NCBI GenBank assembly: GCA_946480125.1
Contig: CAMLIY010000003.1
Coordinates: forward strand, 1 to 47,200
DNA: 47,200 nucleotides
Reading direction: 5' to 3'
DNA from: an uncultured Asticcacaulis sp.
GTDB taxonomy: Bacteria; Pseudomonadota; Alphaproteobacteria; Caulobacterales; Caulobacteraceae
In this document: positions 25,800-36,094 of the stretch, in pieces
Layout: each line of letters begins with the position of its first letter
Numbering within the stretch: position 1 is the stretch's first letter
Notes under the pieces: generated by a model
The model's input: the letters and a program-made list of their open reading frames with translations, nothing else
What the model was told of the DNA's origin: nothing
Database searches by the model: none
Position numbers and translations under genes: made by a program

Positions 25800-26150
25800 A
25801 TGGTCAAAGCCGTTCTTTACATCTTCGCCGTCATGGGCCTGTTGATCACACCGCTTCACGCGCAAGCGGCGCAGCGGGATTGCGAAGATATGGCTGCGTC
25901 GATGGCAATGACCGCTATGAACGGCGATTCAATGGATTGCTGCGATCACGACAAGAGCAGCAAGTCGTCCGACAAAGCCTGCTTTAATACCTGCATTGCC
26001 ATGTGCGGCCTAAGCGTCGCCTTTGACGTCGAGTCCTTGACGTCGCAACCGGTGCTGGCCATCGTTCAGGCATCGTTCGAAGACCTGACGACCTCTTCGG
26101 TTGCCGAGGAACCTCGCCTCCTCATCCCGCCTCCAAAAAAATTCGCCTGA
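25800..26150 (+). CDS. Secreted Cys/Met/His-rich CopL-like protein, copy 1
   Basis: A 116-residue protein with a Sec signal peptide (VLYIFAVMGLLITPLHAQA) followed by metal ligands: MAASMAMTAMNGDSMDCC, then DHDKSS and CFNTCIAMC. The C-terminus ends LLIPPPKKFA. Signal peptide, Met/Cys-rich start and Pro-rich end match the protein at 35585-35986 in plan (ITPLHAQ versus ITSPLHAQ), so both belong to a CopL-like group of small periplasmic copper-binding proteins. It is the first gene before cusCBA and may act as a copper sensor or chaperone. Start ATG 25800 fits the signal peptide; upstream in-frame starts add non-signal residues. Confidence 0.65.
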   Translation: MVKAVLYIFAVMGLLITPLHAQAAQRDCEDMAASMAMTAMNGDSMDCCDHDKSSKSSDKACFNTCIAMCGLSVAFDVESLTSQPVLAIVQASFEDLTTSSVAEEPRLLIPPPKKFA

Positions 26151-26281
26151 CATTAAAGCGGCTTTTGACCGCTTAACGCCCGTGGCTTGCCCGTGCGCGC
26201 TATTCCTTAACGATAGCGCCGGACCGGACGCGGATTTGAACCCTGCAATAACGCGGGGATGACTCTGTCAGGTTTTTTCCA

Positions 26282-27514
26282 ATGCGAATCCTATTCTGCG
26301 CGGCCCTGTCGGTCGCCATGGTCGCGCCGATGGCGCGGGCCGAACCGCTCACTTTTGAAGCGGCGCTACAACAGGCCCAGCAGTCCGCGCCGAGCCTGGC
26401 CGCCAAAACGGCCGATCTGGCGGCCGCCCGGTCATCTGCCATAGCGGCAGGTCGCCTGCCCGATCCCAAGCTGCGCTTCGGCGTGGAGAATTTCCCCATT
26501 TCAGGTCCGCCAGCCGGGTCGTTCAGCCGTGACAGCATGACCATGACGACTCTTGGGGTTGTGCAGGATGTGCCGAACGCCGGTAAACGCAAGGCGGAGC
26601 GAGGCCGGGCAGACGCAGATATCGGCGCAGCCCAAGCCGGCGTAGCGCTTGAGAGCCGCACGGTACAGGTCAGTACGGCCGTCGCCTGGGTCAATCTTTA
26701 TTATGCCAAGCAGAAGATGGCCGCACTTGACGGCATCGCCGCATCTATCCGGTCTATCGAGAAAAGCGCGCCGTCGCAACTGACAGGGGGCAGCCTGCGG
26801 CCGTCTCAGACCCTTGACGCCGCCCAACTCATGGCGGCGCTTGAGGACCGTCGCGCCGATCTGGTCTCCGAAGAGGCGAAGGCACGCGCCGAATTGATCC
26901 GGTGGACTGGCGACGAAACAGCAGACGTAACGGGTGAATTGCCGGGCTATGAGGTTGATCCGGCCGCCCTTGAGCTGGCGTTGGAGCAAAACCCGACGCT
27001 TGGCGTGTACAACGCCATGAACCAGCAAGCCGATGCGGATGTGAAGCTGGCCAGAGCCGGCAAACGCTCGGACTGGGGATGGGATGTTACCTACCAGCAC
27101 CGCGATCAGATGTGGGGCGATATGGTCTCGGCCGGCGTAACTCTCAGCTTGCCCTTGTTCTCGAAGAGCCGGCAAGATCCAACCATCCAGGCGCGGCAGA
27201 ACACTGCCAACAAGGTGCGCTTCGAGCGCGACGCCGCTCATCAGCAATTGCAGGCGCAGCTCGACGCAGACCTGGCCGATCACATCATGCACCATGACCG
27301 GCTTACTCGCGCCCAAACCACGCTCGTGCCGCTGGCGCAGAGGAAGGCCGATCTGGAAGTCGCCAGCTATGGCGCAGGCACCGCCATGTTGTCCGATGTT
27401 CTGAGTGCGCAACTGGCCCTGGCCGAGGCCCGCGTCGATCTCCTGTCCCGCGAAGCTGATGTCGCTGTCGATGCCGTGCGGATCACGTTGACCTACGGGA
27501 GCGACGACCAATGA
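26282..27514 (+). CDS. cusC: Outer-membrane factor of the Cus copper pump
   Basis: A 410-residue TolC-family protein with a signal peptide (MRILFCAALSVAMVAPMARA). Two helical repeats are seen (AALQQAQQSAPSLAAKTADL and, in the second half, VKLARAGKRSDWGWDVTYQ with the SLPLFSKSRQDP turn). It forms the exit duct for CusBA. Genes cusC, cusB, cusA and cusF follow each other with four-base ATGA overlaps, so they are one translationally coupled operon. Confidence 0.9.
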   Translation: MRILFCAALSVAMVAPMARAEPLTFEAALQQAQQSAPSLAAKTADLAAARSSAIAAGRLPDPKLRFGVENFPISGPPAGSFSRDSMTMTTLGVVQDVPNAGKRKAERGRADADIGAAQAGVALESRTVQVSTAVAWVNLYYAKQKMAALDGIAASIRSIEKSAPSQLTGGSLRPSQTLDAAQLMAALEDRRADLVSEEAKARAELIRWTGDETADVTGELPGYEVDPAALELALEQNPTLGVYNAMNQQADADVKLARAGKRSDWGWDVTYQHRDQMWGDMVSAGVTLSLPLFSKSRQDPTIQARQNTANKVRFERDAAHQQLQAQLDADLADHIMHHDRLTRAQTTLVPLAQRKADLEVASYGAGTAMLSDVLSAQLALAEARVDLLSREADVAVDAVRITLTYGSDDQ

Positions 27515-29001
27515 CCTTTTTGAATATGTCTCCCCGCCTTCGTCTCGGGCTATCGGCCGCCGTTATCGCTTTGGTCGCCGGTAGCGCGGGCTTTGGCCTC
27601 GCCAAGCTACTGGGGCCGCACCCCACTGCCACTGCGGCCTCCGCGGACAAGGGCAAGGTGCTCTACTGGTATGATCCGATGAAACCGGACCAGCATTTCG
27701 ACAAGCCGGGCAAGTCACCGTTCATGGATATGCAGCTCGTTCCGCGATATGCCGGCGACAGTGTCGATGCAGCGGCCGGTGTCAGCATCGATCCGGCACG
27801 GTTGCAAAATCTCGGCGTCCGGCTGGCCACAGTTGAACATGGTGATTTCGCGGAAAGCTTCGACGCGGCCGGCTCGCTCGATTTCAATCAGCGCGATGTT
27901 GCCATCGTCCAGGCACGGGCGAATGGCTTCGTCAAGCGTGTCTATGCCCGCGCACCGGGCGATATCATTGCGGCCGGCGCACCGATCGCTGACATCCTCG
28001 TGCCGTCCTGGGGCGGCGCTCAATCCGAATATCTGGCCGTCAGACAGACGAACGATCCGGCCCTAGAGGCCGCCGCCCGGCAAAGGCTGGTTCTGCTCGG
28101 CATGCCACAAGGCCTGATCGAAAACATCGCGCGAACCGGACGGGTCAGCAATGTCGTCACCATCACTACGCCGGTCGGTGGCGCTATTCAGACGCTCGAT
28201 GCTCGTCAGGGCATGACGGTCAGTCAGGGACAGACGCTGGCTCAGGTCACGGGTCTTTCCAGCATTTGGCTTACGGCGTCGGTCCCGGAAATCCAGGCGG
28301 GCCGTGTTAAAATTGGCCAACCCGTAACCGCCGAACTAACGGCATTTCCGGGCGAAACCTTCACCGGTCGTGTAGCCGACATCCTGCCGACGGCGCAAAC
28401 CGAGAGCCGGACCCTGAGCGTGCGAGTAGAATTGCCGAACAAGGGCGGTAAGTTGCGTCCCGGCATGTTCGCCACTGTTCACCTGAGCGGCGACAGCAGT
28501 CAGGCGCTTTTCGTGCCGACCGAGGCCTTGATCCGTACCGGCAAACGCACATTGGTCATGCTGGCCGGCGGCAACGGCCGGTTCGCCCCCGCCGAAGTCC
28601 AGACCGGCCGGGAAACCGGCGACCGCACCGAAATCCTCTCCGGTCTCAATGAAGGCGACAAGGTCGTGGCCTCGGGCCAATTCCTGATCGACTCCGAAGC
28701 CAGCCTGGCCGGGATCAATGCGCGTCCGCTGACCGGGATGCCTTCCACGCCCCCATCCTCTTCGGCCCCAGCGCTCTACCAAACGCGGGGCATGATCGAA
28801 CAACTGAAGGGAGATTCGATCACCCTCAGCCATGAAGCCATCCCCGCCATCGGCTGGCCGGCCATGACGATGACGTTCAAATTGTCCTCACCCGCCCTCG
28901 CCAACCACATGAAGGCTGGCGACCATGTTAGCTTCGCTTTCGTGCAGAAGCCGGATGGCCCGGTCATTGAAAAAATTCAGCCGATGGGAGCGAAGCCATG
29001 A
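27511..29001 (+). CDS. cusB: Cus adaptor with N-terminal metal-binding and C-terminal CusF domains
   Basis: A 496-residue membrane fusion protein. After the membrane anchor (residues about 10-33) comes a heavy-metal-binding segment, [18 protein letters not shown] then [11 protein letters not shown] (about 52-80), with Met/His ligands typical of CusB. The adaptor core follows (lipoyl, coiled-coil, barrel). Residues about 425-496 are a complete CusF domain: His441, Trp449, Met452 and Met454 in the [14 protein letters not shown] pattern match the Cu(I)/Ag(I) ligands of CusF. The fusion puts the chaperone on the pump itself. A separate CusF-like lipoprotein is encoded two genes later. Confidence 0.93.
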   Translation: MTFLNMSPRLRLGLSAAVIALVAGSAGFGLAKLLGPHPTATAASADKGKVLYWYDPMKPDQHFDKPGKSPFMDMQLVPRYAGDSVDAAAGVSIDPARLQNLGVRLATVEHGDFAESFDAAGSLDFNQRDVAIVQARANGFVKRVYARAPGDIIAAGAPIADILVPSWGGAQSEYLAVRQTNDPALEAAARQRLVLLGMPQGLIENIARTGRVSNVVTITTPVGGAIQTLDARQGMTVSQGQTLAQVTGLSSIWLTASVPEIQAGRVKIGQPVTAELTAFPGETFTGRVADILPTAQTESRTLSVRVELPNKGGKLRPGMFATVHLSGDSSQALFVPTEALIRTGKRTLVMLAGGNGRFAPAEVQTGRETGDRTEILSGLNEGDKVVASGQFLIDSEASLAGINARPLTGMPSTPPSSSAPALYQTRGMIEQLKGDSITLSHEAIPAIGWPAMTMTFKLSSPALANHMKAGDHVSFAFVQKPDGPVIEKIQPMGAKP

Positions 29002-32000
29002 TCGCTGCCCTTATTCGCTGGTCCGTCAGGAACCGCTTCTTCGTCATCCTGGCGACGCTCGCGATCATCGCTGCCGGCCTATTCGCCATCAAGGCGACGG
29101 CCGTGGATGCCCTCCCCGATCTCTCCGACGTGCAGGTCATCATCCGCACCTCCTATGCCGGCCAGGCGCCGCAGATCGTCGAGAACCAGGTTACTTACCC
29201 GCTGGCCACCACCATGCTGTCGGTGCCCGGCGCCAAGACGGTCCGTGGCTATTCTTTCTTCGGCGACAGCTTCGTCTACGTTCTGTTCGAGGACGGCACC
29301 GATCTCTACTGGGCGCGCTCGCGCGTACTGGAATATCTCAACCAGGTGCAGGGCCGCTTGCCGGCCAGCGCCAAGCCTTCGCTCGGGCCGGACGCAACCG
29401 GCGTCGGGTGGGTCTATGAATATGCCCTGGTCGATAAGACCGGCCAGCATGACCTGTCGCAACTGCGGTCCTTGCAGGACTGGTTCCTGCGCTACGAACT
29501 AAAGTCCCTGCCGGGCGTGGCCGAGGTCGCCAGTATCGGCGGCATGGTCAAGCAGTATCAGGTGGTTCTCGATCCGGTAAAGCTGGCCGCCTATGGCGTG
29601 ACGCATGGGGAGGTCGTTTCCGCCATCCAGAACGCCAACGGCGAAAGCGGCGGCTCTGTGCTGGAACTGGCCGAGGCCGAATATATGGTGCGGGCGGGCG
29701 GCTACCTGAAGACGCTCGATGACTTCCGGGCCATACCATTGAAAACCACAGGTGGCGGCATTCCTGTCACTCTGGGCCAGGTCGCCACCATCCAGACGGG
29801 GCCGGAGATGCGCCGGGGCATCGCTGAACTGAATGGCCAGGGCGAAGTCGCCGGCGGCGTGGTCATCCTGCGCTCGGGCAAGAACGCCATGGAGACCATA
29901 TCCGCCGTTAAGGCCAAGCTCACCGAACTGAAAAAGAGCCTGCCACCGGGCGTCGAGGTCGTCACCACCTACGACCGGTCGCAACTGATCGACCGCGCCA
30001 TCGGCAATCTGCGCGAAAAGCTGATCGAAGAATTCCTGGTCGTCGCCATAGTCTGCGGATTGTTCCTGTGGCACGTCCGCTCGGCGCTGGTCGCCATCCT
30101 CACCCTGCCGATCGGCGTCCTGATCGCGCTCATCGTCATGCACAGCCAGGGCGTCAACGCCAACATAATGTCTCTGGGGGGCATCGCTATCGCCATCGGT
30201 GCGATGGTGGATGCGGCGGTCGTCATGATCGAAAACGCCCACAAGAAGATCGAGCACTGGACACATGATCATCCCGGCGAGGCCCTGAAAGGCGATGAAC
30301 GCTGGCGGGTCATAACCGAAGCCGCGACCGAAGTCGGCCCGGCCCTGTTCCTCAGCCTCCTCATCATCACCTTTTCCTTCATCCCGGTCTTCACCCTGCA
30401 AGGACAGGAAGGCCGTCTATTCTCGCCACTGGCCTTCACCAAGACCTACGCCATGGCGGGCGCAGCCATCCTGTCGGTCACGCTCGTGCCGGTGCTGATG
30501 GGCTATCTGATCCGGGGCAAGATCCCGGCGGAATCGTCCAACCCTCTCAACCGCTTCCTGACCCACATTTACCGTCCGGCTCTCGACGCAGCGATGCGGC
30601 GGCCGAAGACCACCCTGCTGATCGCCGCGCTGGCGTTCGCAACAACGGCGTGGCCCCTGACACGTCTCGGGGCTGAGTTCATGCCGCAACTCGATGAGGG
30701 TGATCTGCTCTATATGCCGTCGGCCCTACCCGGCCTGTCGGCCGACAAGGCTTCCGAACTCCTTCAGCAGACCGATCGCCTGATCAAGACCGTCCCCGAA
30801 GTCGCCACCGTCTTCGGCAAGGCTGGGCGGGCAGAGAGCGCCACCGATCCGGCGCCGATGGAAATGTTTGAGACGACGATCCAGTTCAAGCCGCGCAATC
30901 AGTGGCGGCCGGGTATGACACCTTCGAGCCTCGTCGATGAACTGGACAGGACCGTGAAGGTGCCCGGTCTCGCCAATGTCTGGGTGCCACCGATCCGCAA
31001 CCGGATCGACATGCTGGCGACCGGCATCAAGAGCCCCATTGGGGTCAAGGTTTCCGGCAGCAATCTTGCCGAACTCGACCGCATCGCCCACGACGTCGAG
31101 ACCGTGGCCAAGACCGTGCCGGGCGTCAGCTCGGCCCTGGCCGAACGGCTCACCGGCGGGCGCTATGTCGATGTCGACATCGATCGGGCAGCGGCCGGGC
31201 GCTATGGCCTCAATATCTCAGACGTCCAGTCGATCATCTCCGGCGCGGTCGGTGGCGAGAACGTAGGTGAGACGGTCGATGGTCTGGCGCGCTATCCGAT
31301 CAGTGTCCGTTATCCGCGCGAATTGCGGGACAGCCTTGAAGGTCTGCGCGAGCTGCCCATCCTCACCCCAATGGGTGAGCAGATTACGTTATCGACTGTT
31401 GCGAAGGTCCAGATCGCCGATGGCCCACCCATGCTCAAGACGGAGAACGGCCGGCCTTCGACCTGGGTCTTTGTCGATGTCCGCGACCGCGATCTGGCTT
31501 CAGTGGTTGGCGATTTGCAGAAGGCAGTGGCCAAGGACGTCAAGCTGTCGCCGGGGGTGTCGGTGGCCTATTCGGGCCAGTTCGAATACCTGCAACGGGC
31601 TGTCGAGCGCCTGAAACTGGTCGTGCCGGCGACGCTCGTCATCATCTTCCTGCTGCTCTACGTCACATTCGGCCGGTTCGATGAAGCCGCTCTGATCATG
31701 CTCACCCTGCCGTTCGCGCTGACCGGTGGCATCTGGACACTCTACCTTCTGGGCTTCCACCAGTCGGTAGCCACCGGCGTCGGCTTTATCGCGCTGGCGG
31801 GCGTCTCGGCCGAGTTCGGCGTCATCATGCTGATCTATCTGAAAGATGCCCTGAAAGCCTACGGTCCAGATCCGTCACAGGCAGATATCGAAACCGCCGT
31901 GCGCGAAGGCGCGCTCCTGCGCGTTCGGCCCAAGGCTATGACCGTCTGCGTTATCCTCGCCGGCCTCTTGCCCATCCTGTTCGGTCATGGCGCCGGTTCC

Positions 32001-32153
32001 GAGGTCATGAGCCGCATCGCCGCCCCCATGATCGGCGGGATGCTAACCGCGCCGCTTTTGTCCATGCTCGTCGTCCCGGCCGCTTACCTGCTGCTGCGCC
32101 GGCGTGCACCGAAACCTTTCCCCCAAACTCTCAACCAAAGGAGATTATCATGA
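28998..32153 (+). CDS. cusA: Heavy-metal RND transporter (Cu/Ag type)
   Basis: A 1051-residue RND pump of the CusA/SilA group. The fourth helix, at about 394-415, reads [19 protein letters not shown], which separates the Cu(I)/Ag(I) group from the CzcA group. Other typical parts are [15 protein letters not shown] at the N-terminus, [17 protein letters not shown] in the pump domain, and [15 protein letters not shown] near the end. It moves Cu(I) or Ag(I) from the periplasm or cytoplasm through CusC by proton antiport. It overlaps cusB and cusF by four bases each. Confidence 0.96.
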   Translation: MIAALIRWSVRNRFFVILATLAIIAAGLFAIKATAVDALPDLSDVQVIIRTSYAGQAPQIVENQVTYPLATTMLSVPGAKTVRGYSFFGDSFVYVLFEDGTDLYWARSRVLEYLNQVQGRLPASAKPSLGPDATGVGWVYEYALVDKTGQHDLSQLRSLQDWFLRYELKSLPGVAEVASIGGMVKQYQVVLDPVKLAAYGVTHGEVVSAIQNANGESGGSVLELAEAEYMVRAGGYLKTLDDFRAIPLKTTGGGIPVTLGQVATIQTGPEMRRGIAELNGQGEVAGGVVILRSGKNAMETISAVKAKLTELKKSLPPGVEVVTTYDRSQLIDRAIGNLREKLIEEFLVVAIVCGLFLWHVRSALVAILTLPIGVLIALIVMHSQGVNANIMSLGGIAIAIGAMVDAAVVMIENAHKKIEHWTHDHPGEALKGDERWRVITEAATEVGPALFLSLLIITFSFIPVFTLQGQEGRLFSPLAFTKTYAMAGAAILSVTLVPVLMGYLIRGKIPAESSNPLNRFLTHIYRPALDAAMRRPKTTLLIAALAFATTAWPLTRLGAEFMPQLDEGDLLYMPSALPGLSADKASELLQQTDRLIKTVPEVATVFGKAGRAESATDPAPMEMFETTIQFKPRNQWRPGMTPSSLVDELDRTVKVPGLANVWVPPIRNRIDMLATGIKSPIGVKVSGSNLAELDRIAHDVETVAKTVPGVSSALAERLTGGRYVDVDIDRAAAGRYGLNISDVQSIISGAVGGENVGETVDGLARYPISVRYPRELRDSLEGLRELPILTPMGEQITLSTVAKVQIADGPPMLKTENGRPSTWVFVDVRDRDLASVVGDLQKAVAKDVKLSPGVSVAYSGQFEYLQRAVERLKLVVPATLVIIFLLLYVTFGRFDEAALIMLTLPFALTGGIWTLYLLGFHQSVATGVGFIALAGVSAEFGVIMLIYLKDALKAYGPDPSQADIETAVREGALLRVRPKAMTVCVILAGLLPILFGHGAGSEVMSRIAAPMIGGMLTAPLLSMLVVPAAYLLLRRRAPKPFPQTLNQRRLS

Positions 32154-32557
32154 GAGCCAAAATAGCAATTACCTTGTCAACACTCGCATTTGCCGGCGGG
32201 CTCGCAGCCTGTAGCCCCAGGCCTGCAGCGCCTGAAGCTGCCTCGACCTCGGCGGCGGCACCAGCCGAAATGGCCAGCATGTCGGGTATGTCCGATATGT
32301 CCGGCATGGCTATGGATACCGACGCCGGTGCCAAAAAAGGCAGTGGTGTAGGCGTCATCACCGCCATCGACAAGGTGGCAGGCACCGTAACCATCCAACA
32401 CGACGCCATTCCAGCCGTTGACTGGCCCGCCATGACCATGGCGTTCAAAGCCACGCCATCATCTTTGCTCGACGGTCTGAAGGTCGGCGAAAAGATCAAA
32501 TTCGACGTCAAGGTCCAGGGATCGGACGCTGAAGTCACGGCGGCAACACCACAGTAG
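32150..32557 (+). CDS. cusF: CusF-like copper chaperone lipoprotein
   Basis: A 135-residue periplasmic lipoprotein. The signal peptide ends in the lipobox LAAC (Cys21). A Met-rich spacer follows ([15 protein letters not shown] at 41-55), then a CusF OB-fold with His84, Trp92, Met95 and Met97 in [14 protein letters not shown], the Cu(I)/Ag(I) site in which Trp covers the metal. It would carry Cu(I) to CusB. Membrane anchoring and the added Met linker differ from soluble E. coli CusF. It duplicates the domain fused to CusB. Confidence 0.9.
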   Translation: MRAKIAITLSTLAFAGGLAACSPRPAAPEAASTSAAAPAEMASMSGMSDMSGMAMDTDAGAKKGSGVGVITAIDKVAGTVTIQHDAIPAVDWPAMTMAFKATPSSLLDGLKVGEKIKFDVKVQGSDAEVTAATPQ

Positions 32558-32683
32558 CCCGCAGCGAAGGTGGCGATAAAAGCCACCTTCCATCGCCCGG
32601 TTATGTAGGGTACATTTGGCATCGTTTGACGAATAGCGATCAAACAACCTTGCACATTGTTTATTGACGATCCGATCTTGTAA

Positions 32684-32721
32684 TATACCCCCGACGGGTA
32701 TATATACCCCTATAGGGTATA
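32684..32721. promoter_or_regulatory. Two adjacent CsoR-type operators
   Basis: Two G/C-tract palindromes lie side by side: TATACCCCCGACGGGTATA at 32684-32702 and TATACCCCTATAGGGTATA at 32703-32721. Both have the TACCC(C)...GGGTA form of Cu(I)-sensor CsoR sites. They end 12 bases before the csoR start, so CsoR should repress csoR and the ATPase gene until Cu(I) binds. Confidence 0.85.
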
Positions 32722-32733
32722 ACTGAGGTCGCA

Positions 32734-33009
32734 ATGTCGGAACATCCATCACACTCTGAACAGCTTCCGCGTCTTAATCGTGCCGCAGGCCAGCTTGAAG
32801 GCATCAAACGCATGATCGGCGAAGGCCAGTATTGCGTCGATATTCTTACCCAGCTTCGGGCCGTGCGTAGCGCCATCAAGACCATAGAGTTGAGCGTCCT
32901 CGAAACGCACATGAAATCCTGCCTCGCCAAGTCTTGCGCCTGCGGTGACGACGCGACGCGCGACAAACAACTCACCGAAATAATGGTCCTTCTCAAGAAG
33001 TACGAATAG
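32734..33009 (+). CDS. csoR: CsoR-family copper-sensing repressor
   Basis: A 91-residue all-helical repressor of the CsoR/RcnR family. The Cu(I) ligands Cys34, His59 and Cys63 (YCVDIL, ETHMKSC) match the Cys-His-Cys set of true CsoR proteins; RcnR and FrmR have other sets. Two more Cys (68 and 70) follow in KSCACGDD. It lies directly after two operators and 9 bases before the copper ATPase gene, so it regulates itself and the pump. GAGG stands five bases before ATG 32734. Confidence 0.92.
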   Translation: MSEHPSHSEQLPRLNRAAGQLEGIKRMIGEGQYCVDILTQLRAVRSAIKTIELSVLETHMKSCLAKSCACGDDATRDKQLTEIMVLLKKYE

Positions 33010-33018
33010 GAGGCGACA

Positions 33019-35469
33019 ATGTCGCACGAAGACATAACCGGCTCCAAGTCTGAAGCCGGCAAGGCGTCCTGCTGCCAGAATGCCAAGTCCGACACGGGGG
33101 TGGCGTCTCAGACGACAGAGCTTGTGGCGGGTTCAAAGACCTATACCTGCTCTATGCACCCCGAGGTCAGGCAAGAGGGGCCGGGATCATGCCCGATATG
33201 CCATATGCCCCTCGTGCCCGTTGAACGCGACGCGCAGACCGCAACCACAACACCTGCGGCGTCGTGCTGTCACAAGGCGCCGGAAACCGTTGCGGCTAAT
33301 CAGCAAGCACCTGAAGCTCACGAACACTGTCACCATCATGACAAGACCGAGCCCGGACAGTCCCTTGTGCCGAAGGCAGGCGAGACCGTTATCTTTACGT
33401 GTCCCATGCACCCACAAATCCGCCAGGAAGGTCCAGGCTCTTGCCCCATCTGCGGCATGGCGTTGGAACCCGAGGTCATAACGCTCGACGAGCCAGAAAA
33501 TCATGAGTTGAAGGACATGTCGCGCCGCCTGTGGATCGCGACAGCCTTAAGTATTCCCGTCGCCGTCCTCGCTATGGGCACGCACTTCGGCTTGTCGCGA
33601 TATGTTCCTGAAACTGTATCGCTCTGGATTCAAATGATCCTGGCAACGCCGGTGGCGTTGGGATGCGGCTGGCCGTTCCTGGTTCGCGGTTGGGACTCGC
33701 TGAAGACGCTTCATTTGAACATGTTCACCCTGATTGCGCTCGGCGTCCTGGTCGCCTGGGCCTATTCCGTTGTGGCCGTCCTGGTGCCGGGTCTATTTCC
33801 GCATCCGATGGGGATGGGGCCGGAAGTCTATTTCGAGGCTGCCGCCGTCATCACCGCGCTTGTGCTCGTTGGTCAGGTTCTTGAATTGAAGGCACGCGCG
33901 CAAACAGGCAATGCGATCCGTGCCTTGCTGAAGTTGGCGCCGGCGACCGCTCACAGGTTGAACGGGCAAGACGAAGAAACCGTTCCGTTGGAACAGATCC
34001 ATGTCGGTGATCTTTTGCGCGTCAGACCCGGTGAGAAGCTTCCGACGGACGGTGAAGTTACCGAAGGCTCAAGCCATGTCGATGAATCGATGCTGACCGG
34101 CGAAGCCATGCCCGCCACCAAAGGGCCTGGAGACAAGGTCACAGGTGCCACGGTCAACCAATCCGGGAGCTTTGTCATGAAAGCCACGCGCGTTGGCAAT
34201 GATACCCTGTTGGCACAGATCGTCGCTCGTGTCGGCCAGGCCCAGCGTTCTCGCGCTCCGATACAGCGCGTCGCCGATACCGTCTCGGGTTACTTTGTCC
34301 CGGCCGTCATCGCCGTCTCTTTGGTGACATTTGCCGTCTGGATGTTTTGGGGCCCAGAGCCTAAACTCGGCTACGCCATTCTCAATGCTATTGCCGTGCT
34401 GATCATTGCCTGCCCCTGTGCTCTTGGACTTGCCACCCCCATGTCGATCATGGCGGGCACGGGCCGGGCAGCCAAGGAAGGCGTCCTTGTGCGTGACGCC
34501 GCTGTCCTGGAAGCGTTTGAAGGGGTCGATACACTGGTCTTCGACAAAACGGGTACACTTACCGAGGGCCGGCCGAAACTGATCGATGTCAAAACAATCG
34601 ACGGCTTCGATGCCGACAGGCTTTTGTCACTCGCGGCCTCTCTTGAAGCGGTCAGTGAGCATCCTATCGCCGACGCCATCGTCAAGGGCGCAAAGGACAA
34701 AGGTGTTGCTACCTTTGCCGTCAAGGACTTCCAAGCGCCATCGGGAAAGGGCGTGGCAGGACGCATCGATGGGGCCGCAGTGATGCTCGGAAATGCCTCA
34801 CTTATCAGCGAGGATGGTGTATTGGCCGCCCTTGCCCAACCCTATCGTGACAAGGGGCAGACCGCCATTTATGCCTCGATCGACGGTAAGTCCGTCGGAA
34901 TTATCGTCGTTGCCGATCCCATCAAGGCATCGACCGTCGCGGCGCTGAAGGCGTTGAAAGGCGAGAACTTGCGTCTTGTCATGCTGACCGGCGACAACGC
35001 GGTCACGGCGAAGGCCGTCGCCAAGGACTTAGGGATCGACGAGGTTGAAGCCGATGTCCTGCCGGGGGGAAAGGCCGACGTCATCGAACGCCTGATCAAG
35101 GAAGGCCGCAAAGTCGCAATGGCCGGAGATGGCGTTAATGATGCGCCCGCGCTGGCAGCCGCAACCGTCGGCATCGCTATGGGCAATGGAACCGACATCG
35201 CCATGGAAAGTGCCGGTATCACCCTTATCAAAGGTGATCTTGGTGGCATTGTACGGGCACGAGCCTTGAGCCGGGCCGTCATGCGGAATATCAAACAGAA
35301 TCTGGTCTTCGCCTTCGCCTACAATCTGATCGGTGTGCCGATCGCCGCTGGCGTCCTATATCCGGCGTTTGGCCTGCTCCTTTCGCCGATTATCGCATCA
35401 GCCGCCATGGCGTTCAGCTCGGTTTCGGTTATCGGCAATAGCCTTCGGATCAGAAGCGTGAAGCTATGA
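33019..35469 (+). CDS. copA: Cu(I)-exporting P1B-type ATPase with two YHS-like N-terminal domains
   Basis: An 816-residue copper ATPase. Instead of the usual CxxC heavy-metal-associated domain, the N-terminus carries two short heavy-metal-binding modules, 42-68 and 126-152, with the pattern CxMHPxxxxxxPGSCPICxM (Cys44, His47, Cys58, Cys61; Cys128, His131, Cys142, Cys145), and a HEHCHHHD cluster at 101-108. The ATPase core follows: TGEAMP in the actuator, [12 protein letters not shown] with CPC 465-467, DKTGTLT with Asp509, [17 protein letters not shown] with ALGLATP marks the Cu(I) group. It exports Cu(I) to the periplasm, where CopA oxidase and the Cus pump act. AGGAGG precedes ATG 33019. 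Confidence 0.95.
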   Translation: MSHEDITGSKSEAGKASCCQNAKSDTGVASQTTELVAGSKTYTCSMHPEVRQEGPGSCPICHMPLVPVERDAQTATTTPAASCCHKAPETVAANQQAPEAHEHCHHHDKTEPGQSLVPKAGETVIFTCPMHPQIRQEGPGSCPICGMALEPEVITLDEPENHELKDMSRRLWIATALSIPVAVLAMGTHFGLSRYVPETVSLWIQMILATPVALGCGWPFLVRGWDSLKTLHLNMFTLIALGVLVAWAYSVVAVLVPGLFPHPMGMGPEVYFEAAAVITALVLVGQVLELKARAQTGNAIRALLKLAPATAHRLNGQDEETVPLEQIHVGDLLRVRPGEKLPTDGEVTEGSSHVDESMLTGEAMPATKGPGDKVTGATVNQSGSFVMKATRVGNDTLLAQIVARVGQAQRSRAPIQRVADTVSGYFVPAVIAVSLVTFAVWMFWGPEPKLGYAILNAIAVLIIACPCALGLATPMSIMAGTGRAAKEGVLVRDAAVLEAFEGVDTLVFDKTGTLTEGRPKLIDVKTIDGFDADRLLSLAASLEAVSEHPIADAIVKGAKDKGVATFAVKDFQAPSGKGVAGRIDGAAVMLGNASLISEDGVLAALAQPYRDKGQTAIYASIDGKSVGIIVVADPIKASTVAALKALKGENLRLVMLTGDNAVTAKAVAKDLGIDEVEADVLPGGKADVIERLIKEGRKVAMAGDGVNDAPALAAATVGIAMGNGTDIAMESAGITLIKGDLGGIVRARALSRAVMRNIKQNLVFAFAYNLIGVPIAAGVLYPAFGLLLSPIIASAAMAFSSVSVIGNSLRIRSVKL

Positions 35470-35517
35470 GTATCGGCGGGATAGATTATTTGGCACTTCA
35501 AACGCGCTTGCAATAGA

Positions 35518-35532
35518 TACCCTATGGGGGTA
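35518..35532. promoter_or_regulatory. CsoR-type operator before copL
   Basis: TACCCTATGGGGGTA has the same TACCC...GGGTA form as the two csoR operators. It lies 53 bases before copL. This suggests that the copL-copA-copB-copC-copD block is a second CsoR-controlled unit, so one sensor opens both halves of the copper island. Confidence 0.75.
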
Positions 35533-35584
35533 TGTAGAGCGTTAGACATTTCATTTTAACAATAATCGCGTTATCTGGCGTTTC

Positions 35585-35986
35585 ATGACCAAGGTTTGGA
35601 CAAGACTGCTGATGGGACTGGTGTTCGTCTTCGTGACGATTACCTCGCCTTTGCATGCCCAGGCCATGGCAGCCAACACGCAGCAACACGCGCAACCGGC
35701 TGCTGAAGTCTCAATGCCGGGCATGAATGCGGAATGCGCCAAGGCCATGGCAGCGCAAACTGCCAAGGACAGTCCCTCAAAGAGCAAGCCCGCCGGCCAC
35801 ATGGGTGGCGGTTGCTGCTCGAACGGATGCAGTTGCCCTTTGAGCCATTGTCCAGCCACGCCATCGCTGCTGACCGATTTGATCCCGGCCGTTTTCCATA
35901 TGGAAGAGTTAGTCGTGGATCGGCAGAGCGCATATGCCCTGCCCTCGTATCTTGCCGATACGCTTAAACGACCTCCCCGAGCCTGA
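35585..35986 (+). CDS. copL: CopL-like metal-binding protein, copy 2
   Basis: A 133-residue secreted protein: signal peptide MTKVWTRLLMGLVFVFVTI to LHAQA, a Met/His stretch (EVSMPGMNAECAKAM, HMGGG), a Cys cluster CCSNGCSCPLSHC at about 79-91, and a C-terminus ending RPPRA. This plan and the position just before copA-copB are those of CopL of Xanthomonas, a small periplasmic protein needed for copper-induced expression of copAB. There is no strong ribosome site. A degenerate copy of its promoter and first codons is found at 42029-42205. Confidence 0.7.
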   Translation: MTKVWTRLLMGLVFVFVTITSPLHAQAMAANTQQHAQPAAEVSMPGMNAECAKAMAAQTAKDSPSKSKPAGHMGGGCCSNGCSCPLSHCPATPSLLTDLIPAVFHMEELVVDRQSAYALPSYLADTLKRPPRA

Positions 35987-36094
35987 TCCTGCAATCTTAG
36001 ACGCCGTGTGACGCGCTCTTTGGCGCGTGGCATTCCCAAGCTTGCTTGCGCCAATCTGACGCCTGTGAGCGTGTCTTCTTCCAGGATAGAGACT

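Noticed and set aside
29499..30401. Minus-strand frame of about 300 codons inside cusA
   Set aside because: Antisense to an intact, well-conserved RND gene.
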